From Trogon surrucura (taxonomy: Eukaryota; Chordata; Aves; Trogoniformes; Trogonidae), in contig CM036618.1 of the NCBI GenBank assembly GCA_020746105.1, forward strand, positions 8,006,501 to 8,070,500: 64,000 nucleotides of DNA, written 5' to 3'. A program made the translations under genes and the position numbers. The notes under the pieces are model-generated. The model was not told where the DNA came from and did not search any database. It saw nothing but the letters and a program-made list of their open reading frames with translations. Each line of letters starts with the position of its first letter. Within the stretch, counting starts at the first letter, position 1. Shown here piece after piece: positions 36,447 to 47,510 of the stretch.

Positions 36447-38898
36447 AATGAACGGAACCTCCCCTGGCCTTGAGGATCACAGCTAGAGCTGGACCTCACC
36501 CTCACCCAGCTGCATTTCCACTTGTTCACAGTCATTTAGATCCAAGGCTCTTTGTGCTCTCACCTGCAAACACTCCATCAGAAGCACAGTTACAAATACA
36601 ATCATTAATAGTACTGAAAAACTGCAAAACTTCAACCATTCTAAGAAAACTCTGAAAAAAACACGACTTTGGAACCACATGGATATTTTTCAGCAGAGTA
36701 TTTCTTCCTTCCAAATACAGTATTTCATCAACAACAACTTAAAGAGCTTTTTTGCTGAAACAAAGGGAAGATATAATAATGTGCTTAGAGAGTTTCTGAA
36801 CTTGTCTTCTCTAATGACTTTTCTTTAAAATTTTGGGATGGTGTAATCTATAACAAATAGTTGTTAAAGCCTAAAATCAGAAAGAAACATTTAAGTGTTG
36901 TCAAAAAATACAGTTATAAAGGCCTGAATTTTACTTTTTGCAAATTCTCACTTTTGAAGTGAGAAATTTGGGAAGTTTAATTGTATTGATTTTTTCCTTC
37001 CATTTCGGAATAAACCCCTTTCAACAACTGACAAAATTTCCTGGTAAGTAGATCATCTAATTCCCCCCTGACCTTATTAGTTTTGTTAATCAGCCTTTAA
37101 AACAGATTTGTGGAATCATATACAGAGCTGAACATAGTCGAAGGCAGCACACTTGCAACCGTGGTGTGTGCCAAGGGATAAATCATTGCTTGACACCTAG
37201 GTGGAATGTGGGATTTCATTTCAGCATCTCAGTCCTGCCTTTGCTGCACTGGCTATCCCAGAAGGAAACTATTTGAGCAGGGTCCTGCTATACATCATTA
37301 TTTTATATGTGCTGCCATTGTGAGCACTCCCAGAAGATCACAGCCAGAAATATGTTATGTGCCTGTGCAGGGTTGTAAGAAACAAAAGAGGTTCACAATT
37401 CTCCCCTTTAGCATACTTGGGGCAGTGGTTTGCAGAAATGACTGTTAAGTACTATGGTTGCAATTCATCCCGCGTTCTGCACAGACATCTGCACAGATGT
37501 AAGTGGATACCAAAAGTAAAGGACTGTGGATAATCATATCCAGCTCAGACTAGTATGAGGCTGCGGTACTGCTTCCATATAGTTGTAATTCTAATGCAAC
37601 AACAACATTCTTTGCTGTATATTAACTCAAAATGTGCTAATGGGGAATCAAAGAAGGCATGCATAGTCTGCAGAGACTACAGTAGACTAGACTAGACTAG
37701 ACTAGAACCACTGCAGACACAGTTTCAAGAACCATTTGCTGTCTATAGCTGGACACACTTGGCTAAAGCAGGAATTTCCAGCCCTCCCAGGTGGACTGTC
37801 TCTCAAAGACATCTTTTTTTTCTCTCTGGAGCTCCTTCCTTCCAGCATAACAAGTCAGTACCCTTGGGAATGTCATCGTTCATGTTCTGCAAGTGAGTAA
37901 CAGCTCATGGCACACTCAGAAGCCACTGCTACTCTCTTTGTTAATGTAGGATTCTTTTCTGCTAATACAAAACTGCTTGCACACACCCCATCTGGCTAGC
38001 TGCACTTTTGTCTCCTCACTAGACCTGTATTATGCCCAATTCACAAACCAAAATAAGGGCTCTCTTTTTTGTGAATGTTCTTAGTGCTCATAGTTTTACA
38101 GTTTGCATCTAAAATGTCTGCTCTGACAGACAAGACATTGTTCTCAGATAGTCTTACCTGTTATTTAAGGATGTTGCAGTTTTCCTCACATTTGCAGCTT
38201 AAGGATGCTTAAGAAATTTTGAACTAAAATTCACATTTTAAAAATAAAGAAATTAGAAACTCTAATTACATCTTTTTTTAATCCTTCCAGAGAGGCATGT
38301 CTCACTTCTAAGCAAAATGTATAATGGTCGGATCTGATCACTTGTTCAGCTGATGCAGATTGGCAGTTCAAGTGATTCATGTCATCTGAAAACCAGCCCC
38401 TCATTCATGGACCTTGCAGTTCCATGCGGTTCCACACAAATGTAAAAGGTGAAAGACTTAGAGGAAATAAACTTGGCAATCTACTTTATAACTCTGATCC
38501 TGTCCAGTTCTGGGCTTACTGAATATCTGAGATGAAAGCAGTGAGAGCTGAATAGATTTCAGCACTTTTCAGATCCAAACTCAAACTCAAGGTTGCCTCT
38601 GGCTCACAGCTCATCTGAATGAGGGAAGACTCCTTTTGCCATGCCAACAACCTTCATCATCCTTTCTGAAGTAGCTTCTTATCTTTTCCCCTCTCTTTCC
38701 ACAAACGCCTTTTTTTCTAGCCTTCATCATTCAAGATTCATATATTAGATCCACTACAAAAATCCATCTGTCTCAGAAAGTTCCCCAGTAGTTCTCATTC
38801 CTTCTTTTGACAAGGAATTAAATTCAGTCTTGCACAATACCCTGTTTCCTGAACACTATACAAATGCAACATTAGAAACAGTCACTGCATCTGCAAAT
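36447..38898. other. Single-copy sequence with short (TAGAC)n
   Basis: Contains a (TAGAC)n run of nearly five units at 37683-37706 and a splice-bounded 47-nt candidate at 37846-37892, listed separately. No coding gene recognised. Confidence 0.4.
37846..37892 (+). other. Weak candidate micro-exon (47 nt)
   Basis: A long pyrimidine tract ends in CCTTCCTTCCAG at 37845, and a consensus GTGAGT donor starts at 37893. Two of three frames are open. There is no protein homology to support it. The tight pairing of strong acceptor and donor is the only evidence. Confidence 0.15.
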
Positions 38899-39068
38899 TC
38901 AGTGGAACAGGCTGTCCAGGAAGATAGTTGAGACACCAGCCCTGAAGGTGTCTAAAAGACAAGTAGATGTTGTGCTTAGAGACATGGTTCAGCAGTTGAC
39001 TTGGTAGGGCTTGGCCAATGGCTGGACTTGATGGTCTTTCCCAACCCTAACTATTCTATGATTCTATA
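38899..39068 (+). mobile_element. CR1 3' end, old, short
   Basis: Begins 'ggaacaggctgtccaggaag' (HWNRLPRE region), continues through a decayed 'SLEVFK' region and 'tggctggacttgatggtctttcccaaccctaactattctatgattctata', the CR1 3' end and tail. Confidence 0.85.
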
Positions 39069-39343
39069 AATTTTGTAATGAGCAAGAGGAAGGTGAAGGT
39101 GTCATCTCACTAACAGGTTGTTGTCCTGTCCTCTGAACTCCAATGCCTCCTGTAACATACTGACTTTCCTCTCGTTTCCAGCATTTTGCAGAGAACAGAT
39201 GTGGCTGGGTGGCAGGAGGCCAAGTCGGGAGCGATTTTCCTACTCAAGAACTTTAATAGTCCTTGGCTCTTCAGGGCTGTTTTTAGCAGTGAGGACAGCA
39301 GGTGTCTTTGAATGGTTCAGCACACCTTCTGCCATTTTTACAG

Positions 39344-39439
39344 GCTGTGTTCAACCGTAACATTGCTAAGCCTGCAAATGAACTGCTGGAGTTGCTCCCG
39401 TACTTACCTTTTTTACTAGCTGTACAAGGGAACATAAAG
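39344..39439 (+). other. Candidate in-phase exon, 96 nt
   Basis: ATTTTTACAG precedes and AAG|GTAAAA follows a stretch of exactly 32 open codons in phase 0 at both ends, reading AVFNRNIAKPANELLELLP then YLPFLLAVQGNIK. The peptide has an amphipathic, protein-like look. I do not recognise it. The donor is moderate and the frame also stays open on both sides, so chance cannot be excluded. Confidence 0.25.
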
Positions 39440-41735
39440 GTAAAAAATCATATACAAGGGAGAGAATGCCAATGGAGGGAAACCCTATCCTTATTATATT
39501 GTTGGGGGTTCTTTTGTATTGCAGAAAATTACAAAAAAGGAACAGATACTTCATCTTGTAACCTTACATTAAAAACCCCAAACAAAACAGAACAGCTCTT
39601 GCTGTTGAAAGGCAGGACCATTTCAGAGATGCACACAAGGTTTTCTCACCAACCCTCAACATGAAGCTGTGCGACCACAGCTTACATAGGCATACTTTAG
39701 TTTCAAAGCAGCCTGAAGAAGGAGAGGTAATAGGACAGCTGCTGTGACAGATGCACATAAACAGCAAGGACACCCAGCAAGTTGAATCAGTAGATGTCAA
39801 ACTTTATGCTATCACAGAAGTACCTGAACCATTTAGTGTAAGATTAACTCTTGTGTCTATGTTACACGAAGACAGAATAACTTCCTTAATGCCAGATTTG
39901 AGAAATTGCATGTTGTCTACTTTAACAACTGCACTTGTTTTAGTCCACTGAGAAGGACAACACCCTAAAAAAGGGTGAGTTTTCCAAAAGAAGTTGAATC
40001 ATGCCACGAGGGTGCCACTGAGTGCTGAGGGTTCTAAGGCACCAGAGATGAATCCTACCCCACAGTGTCTATGTAGTCATATAAACATGTCCATAAGATC
40101 CAACTCACACATCTTGTCTTACTCCTACCAAATTACCTCTACATTGTCTCATGAAGTCACTATCCATTCTTGTCTTTTTGAGAAGACAGATTGTGAGAAG
40201 ATAGATACAAGGACTGTGTTGAACATATTTATGAGTGACCCTGTGTGCATCTCTGAGGTGAGCACTGATTTACAGAATGGACATTCGAAACATTGGTATA
40301 TATATAGAGGAAACATAACCACAAATAATTTACATTGACAATATTTTCCTTCATTCAACTGAAATGCAAACCTTAGTAAGAGTTTTCATAAGAAGAACTG
40401 AAGTATGTAAAAAGTTTCTTCCATCACTTTTGAATAGGTGCTGCTATTCTGTTCCAATTATTTCTGCACTTCATTTCTCATGAAGAAAAGACTAGATCAC
40501 TGCACTCATTTTATCTTTTCTAAATGCTATTAAGTAGTTTATTAATAATTATTTTTTATTTTATTAATTGTTATTTCATTGATCATTAGCATTCAACAAA
40601 AATATGTAAAAGAAACTTAGATTGGGCTCCATTAGGCAAAACATTGTATATTCATATAGCTCTTTCCATAGAAAGCAAAAACTCTCAGTCTCCAGATGTA
40701 AGAAATCAGGCATGGAATTCTATGATTCTAAATACCCTTCAAGACAGAAATGCAACCATAGGACCATCCTTTCTCGTTATGTCAGTCCTTTATTGAGATA
40801 TCTATAAACTGCTTCCCATATATCTGCACCAACCGGATTTTTGGGGTATAATCAGAATAAGGCTGGGTCTCTCACTGTCTGTAGATGAGTTTAACTTTGT
40901 GTTCCATAGAAAATAGCTGTCTGGTTCTATCTTCTGTAACACTGTGTCATATTAAGGCTTGTCCCTCGGGCTTGTGACTAAGCCTGTCAATGGAACAAAA
41001 ATATTTGCATCATTTTTCCTCTGCTGCCAAACAACACCAAAAAGAAAAATATAATTTTTTTCTTCCTCCTTATTAGTTTTAGTCTACTCAGGTTTGTGAG
41101 TTGTAGATTGTTAGAGAACAGTGTTTTTCCCTAAAGGTCTACAGCACAGGAAGAACAAGTGTTTATTTTTCCCTGTTGTAAAGCATCTTATAAATTTAAA
41201 TATAGTTGCCAGAAAGTTTTTGCTAACAGTTGAGTTCTTCAAATTGCTAGACTACATTCCTGCCCTTCTTCAGGCATGAGATATTCTTTCCTGCCACTGT
41301 GAAGAAATAGTCAATTTTAAGAAAGCAGCACCTTTCTCCTAATCTTATAGAAATAACACACCGTGAAGACCATCTCAGTAATACCAGAGACCAACAAATA
41401 CCAAGTGCCTCACAAAAAGCTATTGAAACGGAGACCAAACAATGAAATATTTTGAACTTTCACAAGGTCTTGTAAAGTTATTGCTTAAGACACCCATCAA
41501 TAATCGAAGGAGTTGTTCCCTGGGCTTCTGTACACACAAGTTTTCCTGTTTTCTATAAGACATGTTGTTTTATTTATGCCAAATAAACAAGCACTGTGAC
41601 AGTTGCAGTTTACCACATCATCATCAATGATGCCTTTGTCACAGTCTTTACCAGAGCTGCCACCTGTACCAGGGTCAGCAGAGAGGAAAACACAGTGGAA
41701 GAAGAGTCTACAGACCATGTAAAGAGGGGCTGGCC
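39440..41735. other. Single-copy sequence
   Basis: No gene recognised. A lone ATTCTATGATTCTA word at about 40716-40729 resembles a CR1 tail but has no CR1 body attached. Open frames at 39994-40338 and 41596-41784 carry no domains. Confidence 0.35.
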
Positions 41736-41870
41736 ACTTAGGTGGAATATAAGGCTGTGGTTAGAAGATGTAGGGGGGAACTAGGAAAGTGAAGGTCTCC
41801 TTAGAACTAAACCTTGCGAGGGAGGTCAAGGACAACAGAAAAGGCTTCTTCAAATACATGGCAAGTGATG
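41736..41870 (+). mobile_element. CR1 copy B, 5' piece (interrupted)
   Basis: The plus-strand frame from about 41801 reads LELNLAREVKDNRKGFFKY, the linker between endonuclease and reverse transcriptase of CR1. The next expected residues do not follow here but appear at 44470 ('ADKTNTRVNVGPLLNEV'). Copy A lies between, so this is the upstream part of copy B. The left edge is approximate. Confidence 0.65.
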
Positions 41871-44469
41871 ATGAAAGAACCAAGTGCCTGTGGACCAGGG
41901 TGAAAGGAAGAGTAGGAGATTTTACAGTGGGCGTGTGCTATAGACCTCCCAATCAGGAGGACTAGGTGGATGAGGCCCTTCATAAGCAGATAGGAGCTGC
42001 TGCTTGTTCACAAGCCCTGGTCCTCATAGGGGATTTTAATCACCCCCACATCAATTGGAAAAACAACACGGCAGGGAACAAGCAAACCAGGAGATTCCTG
42101 GAATGCATTGATGATAACTTCCTTCTCCATGTGACAGAGGAACCAATGAGGAGACGTGCCATGTTAGACTTTGTTCTCATCAACAGGGAAGGGCTGGTGG
42201 TTAATGTTAAACTCGTGGGTAGCCTCGGCTGCAGTGACCATGACATGGTAGAGTTTGATATCCTAAGGACAGCTAAGAGGGGGAAGCTCAGCAAGCTTGA
42301 TACCCTTGATTTCAGAAGAGTTGATTTTCACCTCTTCAGGAACCTCCTTGGCAGTGTGCCGTGGGACAAAGCCCTGGAGGGACTGGAAGCCCAGGAAAGC
42401 TGGTTGACTTTCAAGGATCATCTCCTCCAAGCTCAAAGGCATTGCATCCCTAAAAGGAAGAAATCAGGCAAAAACATCAGGAGACCTATATGGATAGACA
42501 AAGAACTCCCGGTGAAAATCAAATGCAAAAGGGGAACACACAAAGCGTGGAAGCAGGGACTGGTAAGCTGGGATGATTACAAGGAAGTTGCTCGTGTAAT
42601 CAGAGACCAGGTTAGAAAAGCTAAGGCCCTGACAGAGTCAAATCTGGCCAGCGATATTAGAAATAACATAAAAGGATTTAACAGGTACTTAAGAGAAAAA
42701 AGAAAAACGAGAGAGAATGTGGGGACTCTCCAGAAGGATACCAGTAACCTGGTTACTGAGGATGTGGAGAAGGCTGAAGTATTCAACAACGTTTTTGCCT
42801 CAGTCTTCACTGGCAACCACTTGAACCGCAGCACCTAAATCACGGAGGGTGTTGGTTGGGTTTGGGAGAGTGAAGAACCACCCAGGGTAGGAGCAGATCA
42901 GGTCTGGGAACACCTAGAGAACCTGAAGGTGCACAAGTCCATGGGACCTGATGAGATACATCCACGGGTCCTGAAGGAACTGGCAGTTGAAGTTGCTAGG
43001 CCACTAGACATCATGAGAGGTCCTGGCAGTCTGGTGAGGTTCCCGCAGATTGGAAAAGGGGGAACATAACCCCCATCTTTAAAAAAGGAACCAAAGACAA
43101 CCCAGGGAACTACAGACCAGACAGCCTTACCTCTGTGCCAGGCAAAATCATGGAGCAGATTCTCCTGGTAGCTGTACTAAGGCACATAAAAAATAATCAA
43201 GTGGTTGGTGACAGCCAACATGGCTTCACCAGGGGCAAGTCATGCCTGACTAATTTAGTGGCCTTCTACGACAAAGCTACAGCCCTGGTTGACACGGGAA
43301 AAGCAACGGATGTCATTTTCCTGGACTTGTGCAAGGCATTTGACACTGTTCCACATGACATCCTTGTCTCTAAAATGGAGAGACACGGATTTGACAGATG
43401 GACCACTTGGTGGATAAAGAGCTGACTGGATGGTCGCACTCAAAGAGTTGTGGTCAATGGCTTGATGTTCACATGGAGACCAGTGACAAGTGAAGTTCCT
43501 CAGGGATCTGTTCTGGGTCCAGTGCATTTGTCAGCGACATGGATAATGGCATTGAGTGCATCCTCAGCAAGTTTGACAACAACACCAAGCTGTGTGGTGT
43601 CGTTGACTCACTTGAGGGCAGAGATGCCATCCAGAGGGACCTTGACAGGCTTGAGAAATGGGCCAGTGCAAACTGCATGAGCTTCAAGAAGTCAAAATGC
43701 AAGGTCCTGCACCTGGGTTGGGCCAGTCCCAGGCACAAATACAAACTGGGCACAGAGTGGGTTGAGAGTAGCCCTGAAGAGAAGGATTTGGGGGTGTTGA
43801 TAGACAAGAAGCTCAACATGAGCCGGCAGGGCGCTCATGCAGCCCAGAAGGCCAACCCGGTCCTGGGATGCTTCAAGAGGAGTGTGGCCAGCAGGTCAGG
43901 AGAGGTGATTCTCCTCGTGTATTCTGCTCTTGTGAGACCCCACCTCAAATACTGAGTCCAGTTCTGGTGTCCCCACCATAAGAGAGACATGGATTTGTTG
44001 GAGCATGTTCAGAGGAGGCCACATAGATGATCCAGGGGCTGGAGCACCTCTGCCATGAGGACAGGCTGCTGGAGCTGGGATTGTTCAGTCTTGAAAAGAG
44101 AAGACTTTGGGGGGACCTAATAGCTGCCTTTCAATACCTGAAGGGAACCTACAGGAAGGCTGGGAAGGGACTTTTTACAAGAGTGTCCACTGATAGGACA
44201 AGGGGAAATGGGTTTAAGTTGATGGAGAATAGATTTAGATTATATTTTAGGAGGAAATTCTTCAGTACAACAATGGCAAGACTCTGGAATAAATTGCCCA
44301 GAGATGTTGTGGCTGCCTCCTCCCTGGAGGTGTTCAAGGCCAGGTTGGACAGAGCCTTGAGTAGCCTGATCTAGTTGAGAGGCATCCCTGTCCATGGCAG
44401 GGAGGTTGGATTAGATGATCTCTAAGGTCTCTTCCAGCCTAGGCCATTCTATGATTCTATGATTCTATA
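41871..44469 (+). mobile_element. CR1 copy A, about 2.6 kb, endonuclease to 3' tail
   Basis: The longest CR1 of the window. It starts within the endonuclease ('VGVCYRPPNQED' near 41930) and runs through GDFNHP, SDHD, the linker, reverse transcriptase, the 3' UTR and an octamer tail (44446-44469, two ATTCTATG plus ATTCTATA). It is 5'-truncated, lacking ORF1 and the endonuclease N-terminus. It is inserted into copy B in the same orientation, hence younger than B. Its 3' end type (DRALSSLI and 'tctcttccagcctaggcca') differs from that of B. Confidence 0.93.
41910..44374 (+). pseudogene. Broken CR1 ORF2 (endonuclease-reverse transcriptase), copy A
   Basis: In order: an endonuclease half with GDFNHPHINW (about 42030-42060) and GCSDHDMVEF (about 42226-42255), then a linker with LVTEDVEKAEVFNNVFASVF (about 42745-42810), an in-frame stop at 42836-42838, reverse transcriptase segments around [19 protein letters not shown] (about 43096-43155), [19 protein letters not shown] (about 43215-43275), [13 protein letters not shown] (about 43320-43360), a TGA at 43422-43424 where a tryptophan is expected, and the C-terminal '[11 protein letters not shown]' and 'LERVQRRA' homologues to 44374. 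An earlier stop replaces a codon near 41963. The catalytic F-A-D-D box reads F-D-N-N (about 43572-43583), removing both catalytic aspartates, so the enzyme is dead. Confidence 0.9.
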
Positions 44470-46252
44470 ATTGCTGACAAAACTAACACTAGAGTCAATG
44501 TAGGTCCACTGCTGAACGAGGTGAGTGCCCAGGTGACAGAGGATCCAGAGAAGGCAGAGTTACTGAATGCCTTCTTTCCTTCTATCTATACTGCTGGAGA
44601 CTGTGCTCAGGACCCTCAGTTCCCTGAGGCCCCAGAGGAAGTCAGGATAAAGAAGAAGTTTGACCTGTTTGAGGAGGACTGGTTTAGGGATCAGTTTGAA
44701 CATTTAAACATCCATAAATCCATGGGCCCTGACCCATGGGTGCTGAGGGAGCTGGCGGGAGTCATTGCTAGGCCACTCTCCATCATCTTGGGTAAGTCAT
44801 GGGGAACAGGTGAGGTGCCTGAGGACTGAAGGACAGCAAGTGTCACTGCAGCCTTCAAGAAGGGCAAGATGGAGGACCCAGGTAACTATAGACCGATCAG
44901 CCTCACCTCCATCCCTGGAAAGGTGATGGAACATCTTATCCTTGACGCTGTCTCTAGGCATATCAAGGATAAGAATGTCATTAGGAGCAGTCAGCATGGC
45001 TTTGCCAAGGGGAAGTCATGTTTGACCAACGTGATAGCCTTTTATGAAGATGTAACCAGGTGGATGGATGGTGGCCCTGCAGTGGAAGTGGTCTATTTGG
45101 ATTTCAGCAAAGCATTTGGTATCGTGTCTCATGGCATCCTTGTAGCTAAGCTGAGGAAATGTGGTCTGGATGACTGGGTGGTGAGGTGGATTTTGAACTG
45201 GTTGAAGGGAAGAAGTCAGAAAGTCATGGTCAATGGGACAGAGTCTAGTTTAACGGAGGCCTGTATCTAGTGGATTCCCTCAGAGGTTGGTACTGGGACC
45301 AGAACTATTCAATATATTCATCAACGACACGGATGAGGAAACGGAGTGCATCGTCAGCAAGTTTGCTGATGACACGAAACTAGGAGGAATGGCTGACACA
45401 CCAGAAGGCTGGGCTACCATTCAGTGACACCTAGACAGACTGGAGAGTTGGACAGGGAGAAATTTTACGAAATACAACAGGGGCAAGTGTAGAGTCTTGC
45501 ACATGGGAAAGAAAATCCCCATGTCCCAGTATAGGTTGGAAACTGACCTATTGGGAAAGCAGCACAGGGGAAAGGGATCTGGGGGTCCTGATGGACTGCA
45601 GGATGACCATGAGCCAGCAATGCGCCCTTGTGGCCAAGAAGGTCAATGTCATCGTGGGGTGTATTAGAAGGGGGGTGGCTAGTAGGTTGACAGAGGTTCA
45701 CTTCCCCCTCTACTCTGCCCTGGTGAGGCCATCTGGAATATTGTGCCCAGTTCTGGGCCCTTCCTGTCAAGAGAGACAGGGAACTGCTGGAGAGAGTCCA
45801 GCGCAGAGACACAGAGATGCTGAAGGGAGTGGAACATCTCCTTTATGAGGAAAGGCTGAAGGAGATAGGTGTCTTTAGCTTGGAAGAGAGGAAACTGAGG
45901 GGTGACCTCATTAATGTTCATAAATTTGTAAAGCATGAGTGTCAGGAGGATGGAGCCAGGTTTTTCTCAGTCATGTCCAATGACAGGACAAGGGGCAATG
46001 GATGCAAGCTGGAGCACAGGAGGTTCCACCTCAACATGAGAAAAAATTTTTTCACTGTGAGGCTGACAGTGCACTGACACAGGCTGTCCAGAGAGGTTGT
46101 GTAATCTCCTTCTCTGGAGACTTTCAAAATCTGCCTGAATGCGTTCCTGTGTGACCTGCTGTAGGTGATCCTGCTCTGGCAGGGGGATTGGACTAGATGA
46201 TCTTTCAAGGTCCCTTCCAACCCCTAACATTATGTGATTCTCTGATTCTGTG
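44470..46252 (+). mobile_element. CR1 copy B, main part, ATTCTGTG tail
   Basis: Resumes in the linker before the reverse transcriptase and continues to a 3' UTR ('gatcctgctctggcaggggg') and a tail with ATTCTGTG (ends 46252). Subfamily features ([34 protein letters not shown]) match the copies at 1.2 kb and 35.7 kb. Its upstream part is at 41736-41870. Confidence 0.92.
44473..46077 (+). pseudogene. Broken CR1 ORF2 reverse transcriptase, copy B
   Basis: Segments in order: VTEDPEKAELLNAFFPSIYT (about 44536-44595), NIHKSMGPDP, VLRELAGVIARPLSIIL, TGA at 44827-44829 in place of a tryptophan, DPGNYRPISLTSIPGKVME (44876-44932), SQHGFAKGKSCLTNVIAFYE, VVYLDFSKAFGIVSHGILV (about 45090-45146), then a frame break near 45265. 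The FADD catalytic box is intact in its frame (about 45360-45375). Downstream come [19 protein letters not shown] and the C-terminal [14 protein letters not shown] region in shifted frames. At least one stop and two frameshifts make it inactive. Confidence 0.88.
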
Positions 46253-46314
46253 ACAATTACATCCTGCTGAAACAGATCAGGTGCCACACAGCAGCACAGG
46301 ACTTTAATTTTCAC

Positions 46315-46590
46315 AAAATCATAGAATGGTTTGGGTTGGAAGTGAACTTAAAGATTATCCAGTCCAAGCCCTGTGCCATGGGCAGGAACATTTTCCACTA
46401 GAACATGTTATTCAAAGCCCCACCTCTCCTGACTAAATGTTTCCAGGGATGGGGCAACCACAACTTTTCTTTGCAACCTGTTACAGTGTCTGACAACCCT
46501 CATAGTAAAAGAATTCTTCCTTATGTCCAACACAAATGTACCTTCCTTCAATTTAAAACCATTTCCCCTTGTCCCAGCACTAATCAATTA
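46315..46590 (-). mobile_element. CR1 3' fragment, minus strand
   Basis: Starts 'aaatcatagaatggtttgggttggaag' (reversed tail and 3' UTR), then 'ggcaggaacattttccacta', 'gtttccagggatggggcaacc' and 'aagaattcttccttatgtcc'. It ends at 'ttgtcccagcac'. It lies only about 60 bp from the end of copy B in opposite orientation. Confidence 0.9.
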
Positions 46591-47262
46591 ATTTTCGTGA
46601 TTGTGACTGTACAAGCCAGGGAAAGAAGATTATTTCACTACCATGCAGTGAGAAAGCTCAGTGCAATGTAAATGCTAAACCTGTAAGGAATATACATACA
46701 ACACAGAATCAATGCAAATTGATGAAGTATCTCACACAGCTCAGAAAATCCCCTCATAAGGATTTCCGTAGTCTAGTCTTTTTTTGACTAACACTGTGAT
46801 GGCTACATGTAAAATAGGTAAAATAGTCTTTCTTTTCTTGCTAAGGTACAAGACAAGGTGAGAGGAATGTGGAAAAGTTACAAGAGAAATGAAGATATCT
46901 GCTTGGTCAAATAATTCCTTCTGCATTGATGCAGCTCTCAGTGCTCCTCATTTTCCAAAGAGTTTTATTCAGTCCTCATCCACTGCCTATTTGACAGAGC
47001 ATCTACTATTTCCCTTACTCACTTAATCTGCAGTCAAAACATCTTCAGCATGCAGGAGTTATTCATTGTACCTATACAACACTGAAGAATGATGTAAAAA
47101 TGACCTTGATTTCCACCTGACCACAGGAATAGCTGATTTATGGAGGTCCTCTTTTGGAGGTTTAATCAGCTTCCCATGCATAATACATCAAGTCATTTGA
47201 CACATGCTAGAGTGCCCCACAGGACCTCCAGAGCCCTTTGCATAGCAGCATATTTCTCATAT
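46591..47262. other. Single-copy sequence
   Basis: Nothing recognised between the two minus-strand CR1 ends. Confidence 0.4.
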
Positions 47263-47510
47263 ATCATAGAATCATAGACTGGTTTAGGTTGGAAGGGACC
47301 TTAAAGATCATACAGTTCCAACTCCTCTGCCATGGGCAGGGACACTTCCCACTAAACCGGGCTGCTCCAAGCCCCAACTTGGCCTTGAAGACTTCCAGGG
47401 AGGAGGATTCCACATCTTCTCTGAGTAACCTGTTTCGTGTCTCACCACCCTCACAGAAAAGGATTTCTTCCTAATATCTAATCTAAATCTACACTTTTTC
47501 AATTTAAAAT
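47263..47510 (-). mobile_element. CR1 3' fragment, minus strand
   Basis: Starts 'atcatagaatcatagactggtttaggttgg' with two reversed octamers. The minus-strand frame reads KCRFRLDIRKKSFSVRVVRH at about 47440-47500, and the RLPRE/SLEVF region follows with a small frameshift. Confidence 0.92.

Noticed and set aside
37683..37706. (TAGAC)n as a CRISPR-like or functional repeat array
   Set aside because: It is a simple five-unit microsatellite without spacers, and the window is vertebrate.
40716..40729. Lone ATTCTATGATTCTA as a CR1 tail
   Set aside because: No CR1 3' UTR precedes it. Without a body it cannot be assigned.
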